Origin: an uncultured Fibrobacter sp.
GTDB lineage: Bacteria; Fibrobacterota; Fibrobacteria; Fibrobacterales; Fibrobacteraceae
Assembly (NCBI GenBank): GCA_946413655.1
Contig: CAMKLO010000011.1
Span: 1 to 64,000, forward strand
DNA length: 64,000 bases
Direction: 5' to 3'
Shown: positions 1 through 6,863 of the stretch, one piece after another
Position numbering within the stretch: the first letter of the stretch is position 1
Layout of the letters: every line of letters starts with the position of its first letter
Translations under genes and position numbers: made by a program
Notes under the pieces: model-generated
The model's database searches: none
Told to the model about the DNA's origin: nothing
What the model saw: the letters and a program-made list of their open reading frames with translations, nothing else

Positions 1-216
1 CCACTTCGTTTCGTTCAGAATGACGCGTTCTTCTAGCTTTACTGCCTACCGTTTAGTTACTACTTCCAAATTCTCTGGATTCTTCACGCCACTTCGTTTC
101 GTTCAGAATGACGCATTCTTCTAGCTTTACTGCCTACCGTTTAGTTACTACTTCCAAATTCTCTGGATTCTTCACGCCACTTCGTTTCGTTCAGAATGAC
201 GCATTCTTCTAGCTTT
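1..216. repeat. 88-bp tandem repeat, about 2.4 copies
   Basis: Three copies start at 1, 89 and 177, each opening ccacttcgtttcgttcagaa; the third is cut short near 216. Copies 1 and 2 differ at one visible base (gcg/gca near 26/114). On the minus strand each unit contains gtcattctgaacgaaacgaag followed by gaatcc, a form of the intergenic element seen again near 8,617, 28,670, 31,550, 31,920 and 44,500. No ORF or spacer structure of a CRISPR type is present. Confidence 0.9.
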
Positions 217-254
217 CTACAGTCTACCGCCTACTGTCTACTTCCTACTTCCTA
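217..254. repeat. CTACTGTCTACTTCCTAC-type simple repeat
   Basis: A short run of near-repeated units (ctacagtctaccgcctactgtctacttcctac) fills the gap up to the tsaB stop codon. The same family recurs at about 11,690-11,735 (before the typA stop) and, in the opposite orientation, at 44,368-44,395. In all three places it abuts a gene end. Confidence 0.75.
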
Positions 255-887
255 CTACGTTTTCAACTTCTCGAAGTACGAGGGCTGGATGTAGTTCGCT
301 TCTTGAATAAGCGATGGCTTTACCGTTTCAAAAAGGGGAGACCACATGCTGAGCGGCTTGTCTGTATCGAGCGTTGTTGCTATTCCTTTGTCCTTGAAAA
401 TTGCGGTGAGCGTTTCGTCGGCGAATGCTGCTGCATCCACGACGGCGTTCTTTACGGAACTAGCCTTGAGCCGTTCAACAACTTCTGCGGTTTCGATAAA
501 ACTTTCGACGCCGTTCAACCGCAAGTACCAGAATCCGTTGCGTGCGCGGATGACGACCGCTGTATCGTTGTCGGCGACTCCTGAAAAACAGGCGAGTGCC
601 TGCAACGTCGTTACGCCGTATAGGTTGCGCTTGCCGCTAAAGCAAAGTCCTTGGCAGAACGCAACACCTGTACGCAGTCCGCTGAACGAACCAGGCCCGA
701 CTGTCACCATGACTCGCTTTACGTCATCGAGCGTGGCGCCGACTTTAGCAAGCAATGAATCTAGGCTTGCACTTAATATTTCGCCTTTGCCTGTCGGATC
801 AACGATTTCTTCGTAAACCGAGTCCGCACAAAGTGCCATTGAAATTCCCTTGCGGGATGTATCTACTATTAGATCGTAGTTGGTCAT
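255..887 (-). CDS. tsaB: tRNA threonylcarbamoyladenosine biosynthesis protein TsaB
   Basis: 210 aa, ASKHA-fold partner of TsaD in making the t6A37 modification of ANN-decoding tRNAs in the cytoplasm. The N-terminus carries the actin-like strand (LIVDTSRKG), and the family signature VGPGSFSGLRTGVAFCQGL lies at about residues 62-82. The length is somewhat under the usual 220-230 aa, and the C-terminal half is weakly conserved, as is normal for TsaB. No Shine-Dalgarno is visible before the ATG; the upstream DNA is short repetitive sequence (ttggtcattggtcagtagtc). ddl lies upstream on the same strand but 195 bp away, so co-transcription is uncertain. Confidence 0.9.
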   Translation of the reverse strand: MTNYDLIVDTSRKGISMALCADSVYEEIVDPTGKGEILSASLDSLLAKVGATLDDVKRVMVTVGPGSFSGLRTGVAFCQGLCFSGKRNLYGVTTLQALACFSGVADNDTAVVIRARNGFWYLRLNGVESFIETAEVVERLKASSVKNAVVDAAAFADETLTAIFKDKGIATTLDTDKPLSMWSPLFETVKPSLIQEANYIQPSYFEKLKT

Positions 888-1082
888 TGGTCAGTAGTCG
901 TTAGTCAATAGTCATTGGTTGTTGGTTGATTGCCCGGCTTTTTGAATTTTGGGTATGGGGTCGGCACGTTGTGCCTCTCGGCTCGCTCCGCTTTGAGGCT
1001 TGGGCTAAGAGTTAAAAAACTCATACCTCATAGGACCGTAAGGTCCGTGCTCATACCTCATAGCCCAAAGCCGCGAAGCGGC
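888..1082. repeat. Repeat-rich spacer between ddl and tsaB
   Basis: Holds tandem near-repeats of agtcattggt type (about 888-930), two copies of ctcatacctcatag (about 1019 and 1049), and two perfect mini-hairpins: GGACC-gtaa-GGTCC at 1033-1046 and GCCGC-gaa-GCGGC at 1070-1082. The hairpins lack a long T-run on the minus strand, so they are not convincing terminators. Confidence 0.7.
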
Positions 1083-2117
1083 TTAACGCTTTATCTCCAG
1101 GCTTTTGTCGATGATGAGGTCGATGAGTTGGCTGTAGGTGATGCCGACGCAAGCGGCCTGTTGCGGCAACAGCGACGTGGGAGTCATGCCCGGGAGCGTG
1201 TTCGTTTCGATGGCGAACAGTTCGCCATCCTTGGTAATGCGAACGTCCGTGCGGCTGTAGCCTGCACCGCCCAAAGCGTAGTGGGCGTTCTTCACGAGTT
1301 CCTGGATGCGTGCGGTGAGTTCCGGGGCAAATTCCGCCGGAGTGACTTCTTGACATTCGCCGTTGTACTTCGCTTCAAAGTCGAAGTATTCGCGGGTGGT
1401 CATGCGCATTTCGGTGGGCGGCAATGGCTTTTCGCCTTCGATGTAGCCACAGCTGGCTTCGCCACCGGCGATGAACTTTTCGCAAAGCAGGCGGTTCGTA
1501 TCCTTGAACAAATCCTGGGCAATCTTACCGGCTTCGTCGAGATTCTTGGCGATGCCGATGCCGATGGAAGAGCCTCCCAGTGGGTCCTTGATGACCAACG
1601 GGAATCCGAGTTCATCCGAGACATTCACGAGGGTGTCGCCGGTGAAATTGTGCTTCCAGATGACGCGGTATGGCGGAGTCGGGATGTTGTTGGCACGGTA
1701 GATTTCTTTAGTCTTGATTTTGTCCATTGCTAAGGCCGAAGCGAGGAGCCCGCAGCCCGTGTAAGGGATGTTCCAGTTTTCGAGCATGGCCTGGATGTGG
1801 CCGTCTTCGCCCCATTTGCCGTGCAACGCAAGGAACGCGATATCGGCAGACGGAAGCTCCGAAAGTGCCGGGGACTTTTTCTTGTTTGCCGCCGTGCCTT
1901 CAAGGCTGTGGAAGTAGTTGACCGAAAAATTCGTCTTTTGGTACGGAGAAAGTTCGCGGGAAGACCAGTGCCAGGTGCCGTCCTTGTCGATGAGCACTGG
2001 GTGGATGTTGTACTTTTCCGGATCCATGGCGCGAACAACGCCTGTACCGCTGACAACAGAAACATCATGTTCAGTAGATGGACCGCCCATCAAAACCAAA
2101 ACGCGTAAACGGGACAT
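1083..2117 (-). CDS. ddl: D-alanine--D-alanine ligase
   Basis: 344 aa, ATP-grasp enzyme joining two D-alanines for peptidoglycan precursor synthesis in the cytoplasm. The N-terminal domain has the MGGPSTEHDVS signature (residues 10-20) and ALHGKWGEDG (about 98-107); the ATP-grasp core has DPLGGSSIGIG; and the C-terminal metal and substrate loop ends in ETNTLPGMTPTSLLPQ. All usual Ddl landmarks are intact and the length is at the family norm. Upstream there is a long AT-rich divergent spacer toward an SDR gene on the other strand, so ddl is probably transcribed from its own promoter there. Confidence 0.97.
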   Translation of the reverse strand: MSRLRVLVLMGGPSTEHDVSVVSGTGVVRAMDPEKYNIHPVLIDKDGTWHWSSRELSPYQKTNFSVNYFHSLEGTAANKKKSPALSELPSADIAFLALHGKWGEDGHIQAMLENWNIPYTGCGLLASALAMDKIKTKEIYRANNIPTPPYRVIWKHNFTGDTLVNVSDELGFPLVIKDPLGGSSIGIGIAKNLDEAGKIAQDLFKDTNRLLCEKFIAGGEASCGYIEGEKPLPPTEMRMTTREYFDFEAKYNGECQEVTPAEFAPELTARIQELVKNAHYALGGAGYSRTDVRITKDGELFAIETNTLPGMTPTSLLPQQAACVGITYSQLIDLIIDKSLEIKR

Positions 2118-2475
2118 AAAAACCTCACTAAAATCTTTGGGATTTAATCTAGTAATTTAGATATTAGAGTTTAGAGCTTAGACCATAGAACTTAGTTATT
2201 AGTTGGTGGTTATCAGGTTGACTCGGAAGAGGAATTTACTTTTTGATATTCCTATGAAAATGGTTAAGTTTCTGAAAATAATTTGTTCAAAATGCCGGGT
2301 TGGGTTATTTAAATTTTTCTTTTTCCTCCAAAAAACGACCGAAAAATCAAATTTGTTGTTTAAAATGCCTTTTATTTAGCCAAAATGGACAAAAACGTAT
2401 GTAAAAGTATGTTTTTCTTGCCGAAACAAGGTGATATAATCTATATTGAAGAGCACGTGATGAAAAGGAGATAAT
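2118..2475. other. AT-rich divergent intergenic region
   Basis: 358 bp without a credible gene. It starts with tag/tta-rich near-repeats (2,150-2,215) and becomes strongly A+T rich to 2,420. A clean TATAAT at 2435-2440 and the Shine-Dalgarno aaaaggag before 2476 serve the rightward SDR gene. Signals for the leftward ddl must also lie here, but no clear -35/-10 pair was found on that strand. Confidence 0.6.
2435..2440 (+). promoter_or_regulatory. -10 box TATAAT of the SDR gene
   Basis: A consensus TATAAT 36 bp before the ATG at 2476, leaving a short leader that contains the aaaaggag ribosome site. The -35 position holds only a T-rich hexamer, with no good TTGACA match. Confidence 0.55.
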
Positions 2476-3396
2476 ATGCGAGTCTTTGTGACGGGTGGGA
2501 CAGGCTTTATTGGTCATTATGTGGTCAAGGCCCTTTTGGATTGCGGGCATGAAGTCGTAGTTGCAACGCGCCACCCGAACAAGGTGCCGACCTTAAGATC
2601 GAATCCGAACGTTTCATTTGTCGAAGCGGCTTTGACCGATTTCGAGAAAATGGACGAGGGATTGGTTGGCTGTGATGCCTGCATTCATGTGGCTCTCGGT
2701 TGGGGCGATACCCCGTGCGCTATGCTCATGAACGACACTCGCGCAACGATTTCTCTTTTGGAAATGGCGGCCCGTGCCGGTTGCCAAAAATTTATTTATA
2801 CCAGCAGTACCGCGGCTATGGGGCGTGTCCGTTCCGAAATGCGCGAATCGACGAGCAATTTGCCGATAGATCTTTATGGTGCGACTAAGGCGGCGGGTGA
2901 GGCCTTTGTGCTTGGTTTCAGTCATGGCTTCGGGAGCCAGTTCCCGCAAGTGACGATGAAACGCAACATTATCCGTCCGGGTTACACGTTCGGGAATCCG
3001 GCTTTCCCCGACGGCTGCTCCCAGCCAGACCGTCGTTTCTTTGAAATGGCTTATGCTGTCAAGGAAGACCGTGACATACAAATTATCAAGAACGATGGTA
3101 CGCAATTTATCCATGCTTCGCAACAAGCCGAAATTTATATGAAACTTCTGGAATCGGACTTGAACGAAGAAATATTCCTCGGGCTTGGTTCCGAATGGAT
3201 TAGCTGGAAAGAAATTGCCGAAAAAATGATTGCCCTTAAGCCGGGTTGCAAGTCGAAGATTGTGGAAAAGGATACAGGATGGGGCGATGATCCTATGTTG
3301 TATAGCGTCCAGAAAATCAAGGATTATTTTGGCCTTGCCTTTGATGCCCACGACTATTTGGATGAACACATCCGCTGGACATTTGAGAACGCGTAA
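2476..3396 (+). CDS. NAD-dependent epimerase/dehydratase (SDR) family protein
   Basis: 306 aa, extended short-chain dehydrogenase. The Rossmann nucleotide-binding motif GGTGFIGHYV sits at residues 7-16, a Ser-rich catalytic strand (YTSSTAAMG) near 109-117, and the Tyr-Lys pair as YGATK near 134-138, so the fold and chemistry (NAD(P)-dependent oxidoreduction or epimerisation) are secure. The substrate is not; the general look is that of dihydroflavonol-reductase-like or nucleoside-diphosphate-sugar epimerases. A strong Shine-Dalgarno (aaaaggag) fixes the start. It is a single-gene unit closed by the terminator at 3436-3467. Confidence 0.85.
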   Translation: MRVFVTGGTGFIGHYVVKALLDCGHEVVVATRHPNKVPTLRSNPNVSFVEAALTDFEKMDEGLVGCDACIHVALGWGDTPCAMLMNDTRATISLLEMAARAGCQKFIYTSSTAAMGRVRSEMRESTSNLPIDLYGATKAAGEAFVLGFSHGFGSQFPQVTMKRNIIRPGYTFGNPAFPDGCSQPDRRFFEMAYAVKEDRDIQIIKNDGTQFIHASQQAEIYMKLLESDLNEEIFLGLGSEWISWKEIAEKMIALKPGCKSKIVEKDTGWGDDPMLYSVQKIKDYFGLAFDAHDYLDEHIRWTFENA

Positions 3397-3435
3397 TAGG
3401 TGACAGGTTTCTGGTTACAGGTTCTAGAATTTTGA

Positions 3436-3467
3436 AAAAAGGTTCCCTGCGGGGGAGCCTTTTTTGC
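3436..3467. terminator. Bidirectional rho-independent terminator
   Basis: Stem GGTTCCC (3441-3447) pairs with GGGAGCC (3453-3459) around loop tgcgg, flanked by A6 on the left and T7 on the right, so it can end transcription of the SDR gene (+) and of rpiA (-). Confidence 0.85.
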
Positions 3468-3470
3468 AAT

Positions 3471-3503
3471 CACTATTAACTATTAACTAGTAACTAGTAA
3501 CTA
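3471..3503. repeat. TAACTAGTAACTA-type repeat fragment
   Basis: attaactattaactagtaac-type repeats next to the rpiA stop codon. It matches the right-hand part of the larger hairpin element found at 6258-6331 and 45603-45678. Confidence 0.7.
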
Positions 3504-3507
3504 AACA

Positions 3508-4197
3508 TTAAAACTCTATCAAGCCCTTCGCTTCGTCAGCGAGGATGACCTTTGTCGCCATGCCGATGAACAGGCCGTGGCCGACGATACCTACGATGTG
3601 TTCTAGGTCGCGGGCGAGCTTGTCCGGGTTGGCGATGGGGGCGAACTTTGCATCGGCGATGAGGTTGCCAGAATCGCTAATGACCGGGCCGTCCTTGCCG
3701 GGAGCGCCCATGCGAACCTTGACTTCGCCACCGAGCTTTTTCACGCGTTCTGTGACGACGGCGATGGCGCCCGGGATGATTTCGAGCGGTACGGCGAACT
3801 TGGTGCCGAGTTGCTGTACGGCCTTGCCGCTATCCGCGATGATCACGTAGTTGTCCGTCATGGAGGCGACAATCTTTTCGAGGAGGTGCGCGGCTCCGCG
3901 TCCCTTGATGAGGTTTCGGTTCGGGTCGATTTCGTCGGCGCCGTCGATGACCATGTCGAGATGGCTGACTTCGCCCATTTCCTTGAGCGGGATGCCGAGG
4001 CTACGGCATTGGAGCGTCGTGCTCCAGCTGGTCGAAACGCCAACGACGTGGATGCCTTCGGTTTTGATGCGTTCGGCGAGGCGGTTCACCATGTGGGCCG
4101 CCGTGCTCCCTGTGCCGAGACCGACTGTCATTCCGTCTTGGATCATGTCTGCGGCGCGAACGCCTGCAGCCTTTTTGAGTTCATCCATTGATGCCAT
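3508..4197 (-). CDS. rpiA: Ribose-5-phosphate isomerase A
   Basis: About 229 aa; interconverts ribose-5-phosphate and ribulose-5-phosphate in the pentose phosphate pathway. RpiA landmarks are present: GLGTGSTAAHMV near the N-terminus, DGADEIDPNRNLIKGRGAAHLLEK in the middle, and the C-terminal GIVGHGLFIGMA. The chosen start is the ATG at 4197, in TAATG overlap with the stop of the upstream FKBP gene and 9 nt after GGAG; a further in-frame ATG at 4206 lies too close to that ribosome site. The overlap implies translational coupling with the FKBP gene. Confidence 0.95.
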   Translation of the reverse strand: MASMDELKKAAGVRAADMIQDGMTVGLGTGSTAAHMVNRLAERIKTEGIHVVGVSTSWSTTLQCRSLGIPLKEMGEVSHLDMVIDGADEIDPNRNLIKGRGAAHLLEKIVASMTDNYVIIADSGKAVQQLGTKFAVPLEIIPGAIAVVTERVKKLGGEVKVRMGAPGKDGPVISDSGNLIADAKFAPIANPDKLARDLEHIVGIVGHGLFIGMATKVILADEAKGLIEF

Positions 4198-4817
4198 TAG
4201 CGCCATCTCCTTTCGCTAGAATCAAAATCGTCACCGAGACGATTGTCGTAGCTGTCATAATAGTCTTCGTAGTCATCTTCGTCCGGGAAACCGGATTCCT
4301 GTTCGGTAAAGCTTGCTTCGACGATATCTACGACTTCGACATTGAATGTCAAGTTCTTGCCTGCGAACGGGTGGTTTCCGTCAACGATGACGGTGTCTTC
4401 TAGAATTTCTTTGACTGTGTAGATGCCGTCGCCTTGGCCGTCTTCATCGTCCAAATTCAGGTCATCGACAAATTCATCGGCGGTATCCGGCAACTGGAAT
4501 TCGCGCATGTCGTTGTCCTGGAACATTTCGAGTTCCATGCCTAGCCATAACTCTCCGACATCGCGGAGTTCTTCCTTGGGAACTTTGAGGATGAGGTCGT
4601 TACGGTATTCGCCATATCCGAGGTTTGCCGGTATATTTACTGTGAATCTTTCTCCTAGACGGCGTCCTGTCAGGGCGTCTTCGAGTCCAGGAATGATGTT
4701 GTTGTACCCGTGGATATACACAAAAGGCTGCGAAGCGGGGACTTCTTCGAGAATCCGTCTTCCTTCTCTGAGGGTGTAGGCTATGCTCACCTTCATCTTG
4801 TCTTGAATGACTACCAT
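4197..4817 (-). CDS. SlyD-like FKBP-type peptidyl-prolyl isomerase
   Basis: 206 aa cytoplasmic prolyl isomerase/chaperone of the SlyD subgroup. The FKBP domain spans about residues 1-160 with the signature PGLEDALTGRRLGE and ANLGYGEY; an insert-in-flap stretch follows, then the typical acidic SlyD region with DGNHPFAGKNLTFNVEVVDI. The C-terminal tail is Asp/Glu/Tyr rich and lacks the His/Cys metal-binding tail of E. coli SlyD. It overlaps rpiA downstream (TAATG). A TAAATT box lies 9 nt before the ATG. Confidence 0.9.
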   Translation of the reverse strand: MVVIQDKMKVSIAYTLREGRRILEEVPASQPFVYIHGYNNIIPGLEDALTGRRLGERFTVNIPANLGYGEYRNDLILKVPKEELRDVGELWLGMELEMFQDNDMREFQLPDTADEFVDDLNLDDEDGQGDGIYTVKEILEDTVIVDGNHPFAGKNLTFNVEVVDIVEASFTEQESGFPDEDDYEDYYDSYDNRLGDDFDSSERRWR

Positions 4818-4886
4818 ACGTCCACAAATTTAGTAATTTTTACTAATTTCGCCATTTACATTAAATTGTTTTTCTAAATTACAGGC

Positions 4887-5615
4887 ATGCTTTACGGTAT
4901 TTGTTCTGATATCCATTCTAATGCCACCGCATTTAAGGCCGTTCTCCAGTCTATGCGTGATAATGGCGTGGAACGGAGAGTATGCCTTGGTGATATTGTG
5001 GGATATGGCGTCGATACCGATGAGTGCGTCGATTTGGTTAAAGAGAATATGGACGCGTGCCTGATTGGAAACCACGACAGCGTGGCTGTCCGGTACGAGA
5101 CGAGTTCTGGATTCAACCCATATGCCAAGCAGGCGATTGAGTGGACCCAGAAAAACTTGTCCAAGGAGTCCGTGGCGTATATCCGCTCGCTTCCGTATAT
5201 CCTGGAGGAAAACGAAATTTGTTTTGTGCATGCATCACCGTTGTCTCCGGCGGATTGGGTCTATGTGACGGACCTCGAAGATGCGCTGAACGCGTTTGAT
5301 CATTTTTCGGAACGTTACTGCTTTGTAGGCCATACACACAGCCCGGTCATCATTGCGAGCCGCCCCTTGGCGATTCCGAAAATTCTTGACGAATACGAGT
5401 ACGTGATTGCGAATACGGAGCGTCTCCTGGTGAATGTCGGCAGCGTGGGGCAGCCCCGCGACCGCGACCCGCGAGCCTGCTGGTGCTTGTTGGATACCGA
5501 GACCAAGTGCGTGCGACTTATCCGCGTGGAATATGACATCCGCGAGACGCAGAACCGCATGAAAAAGGCCGGAATGCCCTCGTTCCTCATCGACCGCCTA
5601 TCGGTAGGACGGTAG
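4887..5615 (+). CDS. Metallophosphoesterase family protein
   Basis: 242 aa calcineurin-like phosphoesterase. All metal-ligand blocks are visible in order: SDIHSN (7-12), GDIVGYG (about 36-42), GNHD (about 62-65), VHAS (about 114-117) and GHTH (about 149-152), so it should be an active di-metal phosphodiesterase or phosphatase. The substrate cannot be read from the sequence; relatives include diadenosine-tetraphosphatase-like and YfcE-type enzymes. No Shine-Dalgarno precedes the ATG, but TAAATT ends 6 nt upstream, which suggests a leaderless message. The DNA after the stop is a repeat element. Confidence 0.88.
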   Translation: MLYGICSDIHSNATAFKAVLQSMRDNGVERRVCLGDIVGYGVDTDECVDLVKENMDACLIGNHDSVAVRYETSSGFNPYAKQAIEWTQKNLSKESVAYIRSLPYILEENEICFVHASPLSPADWVYVTDLEDALNAFDHFSERYCFVGHTHSPVIIASRPLAIPKILDEYEYVIANTERLLVNVGSVGQPRDRDPRACWCLLDTETKCVRLIRVEYDIRETQNRMKKAGMPSFLIDRLSVGR

Positions 5616-5616
5616 C

Positions 5617-5789
5617 TTAGACGAGAGAACGGCTCTGCGAGCCTACAGACGAGAGACGAAAGTGGTGTTAATAGAATTTAGACGAAAGAGGTTTTAATGA
5701 AAAAATGTTTAGCTTTGAATGTTGTTGAAGGTGATATTAGTATGATTTGTTTGCTTTCTCTCGTCTCTCGTCTCTCGTCTCTCGTCTAA
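5617..5789. repeat. GACGAGAGACGA element, copy A (MITE-like)
   Basis: Begins ttagacgagagaacggctct and ends ctctcgtctctcgtctaa, so the termini are inverted repeats (TTAGACGAGAGA / TCTCTCGTCTAA). A mini-hairpin GGCTC-tgc-GAGCC lies at 5631-5643. A second copy with the same layout is at 14082-14195. The right end stops 2 nt before the rlmH ATG. Confidence 0.8.
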
Positions 5790-5791
5790 CT

Positions 5792-6253
5792 ATGAAATGG
5801 ATTCTCGCTGTTTTCGGTCGTGCAGGTTCCCCGTTCATTGCGGACGAGGTCGAAAAATACGTGAAGCGTTTGCGCACTTCCGCGATGCCGCTTGAGGTGG
5901 TGGAACTCAAGGAATCCAAGATAGACGACCACGCCCAAGCGTTAGCTCAGGAAGCCGCCCTTTTCGAGAAAAAGTTCCCGCGTAACGAGTACCGCCGCGT
6001 CATCCTCTCCGAAGAGGGCAAGCTTATGACGACGGTGAAACTTGCCGATACGTTACAGGCCCGCTTTCCCGGAAATATCGTGTTTTTGATTGGCTCGGCT
6101 TATGGAATCGACGAAAATCTGAAAAAATCCGCCGACTTGCTTCTGAGCCTTTCCCCGTTGACTTTTACCCACGACCATGCCCGGATTATCACGGTGGAAC
6201 AGCTCTACCGCGTCCAAATGGTCATGCAGAATCACCCGTATCATCATAGGTAG
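5792..6253 (+). CDS. rlmH: 23S rRNA (pseudouridine1915-N3)-methyltransferase RlmH
   Basis: 153 aa SPOUT methyltransferase that methylates pseudouridine 1915 in helix 69 of 23S rRNA. The knot region reads FLIGSAYGID, and the C-terminus has the RlmH ending LSPLTFTHDHARIITVEQLYRVQMV...YHHR. The ATG at 5792 is chosen because it gives the family N-terminus (MKWILAVFG); the upstream in-frame extension to 5747 is translated repeat. No Shine-Dalgarno is seen, and the repeat element runs to within 2 nt of the start, so its expression signals must lie in or across that element. Confidence 0.95.
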   Translation: MKWILAVFGRAGSPFIADEVEKYVKRLRTSAMPLEVVELKESKIDDHAQALAQEAALFEKKFPRNEYRRVILSEEGKLMTTVKLADTLQARFPGNIVFLIGSAYGIDENLKKSADLLLSLSPLTFTHDHARIITVEQLYRVQMVMQNHPYHHR

Positions 6254-6257
6254 CTTC

Positions 6258-6331
6258 GAGTTCTGAGTTACTAGTTACTAGAAAGTTTTTTCTAGATTCA
6301 CTAGTAACTACTAACTATTAACTAGTAACTA
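6258..6331 (+). repeat. TAACTAGT hairpin repeat, copy 1
   Basis: A roughly 74-bp element. The left arm agttactagttactagaaa pairs with the right arm around tttctagattcactagtaac, giving a stem of about 18 bp with a small bulge and a T-rich loop; TAACTA direct repeats follow. A near-identical inverted copy lies at 45603-45678. Here it fills the whole rlmH-folA gap. Confidence 0.85.
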
Positions 6332-6334
6332 AAA

Positions 6335-6820
6335 ATGCTTATTTCTGCAATTGTAGCTGTTTCTGAAAACAATGTCATCGGGCGCGACGGGCACTTGCCG
6401 TGGCACCTTTCGCAGGACCTCAAGCGATTCAAGGCCATCACGACGGGACATGCCATCATCCTTGGCCGCAAGAATTACGAGGACATTGGACGTCCGCTCC
6501 CGAACCGCGTAAACTACGTGCTGACCCGCAACAAGGACTTCCAAGCTCCCGGTTGCGTTGTCTGCTCCTCCCTTGGAGAGGCTATCGAGGCTGCCCGCGC
6601 TGCTGGCGAGACTGAATGCTTCATTATTGGCGGTGCCGCCGTCTATCGCGAAGCGATGCCTCTAGTCAACAAACTCTACCTGACGAGGGTCATGGCGCAT
6701 GTAGACGGGGACGTCTATTTCCCCGAATGGGGGGCTGGATTCCAAAAAATAAGTGAAGAATCGTTCCCATCTGATGAAAAAAACGATTTTCCGACGGCTT
6801 TTGAGGTTTGGGTACGATAA
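6335..6820 (+). CDS. folA: Dihydrofolate reductase
   Basis: 161 aa; NADPH-dependent reduction of dihydrofolate to tetrahydrofolate. The N-terminus reads ISAIVAVSENNVIGRDGHLPWHL, the standard DHFR opening with substrate-binding Trp/Leu; GRKNYEDIGRPLPNR and the later IIGGAAVYREAMP (cofactor loop and GG) are intact. The length matches bacterial FolA. There is no Shine-Dalgarno; the TAACTA repeat runs to 3 nt before the ATG. rlmH lies just upstream on the same strand with only that repeat between. Confidence 0.97.
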   Translation: MLISAIVAVSENNVIGRDGHLPWHLSQDLKRFKAITTGHAIILGRKNYEDIGRPLPNRVNYVLTRNKDFQAPGCVVCSSLGEAIEAARAAGETECFIIGGAAVYREAMPLVNKLYLTRVMAHVDGDVYFPEWGAGFQKISEESFPSDEKNDFPTAFEVWVR

Positions 6821-6863
6821 AAATAAGTTTCTATTCTGCCTAGAATTACTTATTATATGATAG

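Noticed and set aside
1..216. CRISPR array
   Set aside because: Units of 88 bp are identical along their whole length, with no spacer/repeat division, and no cas genes are near.
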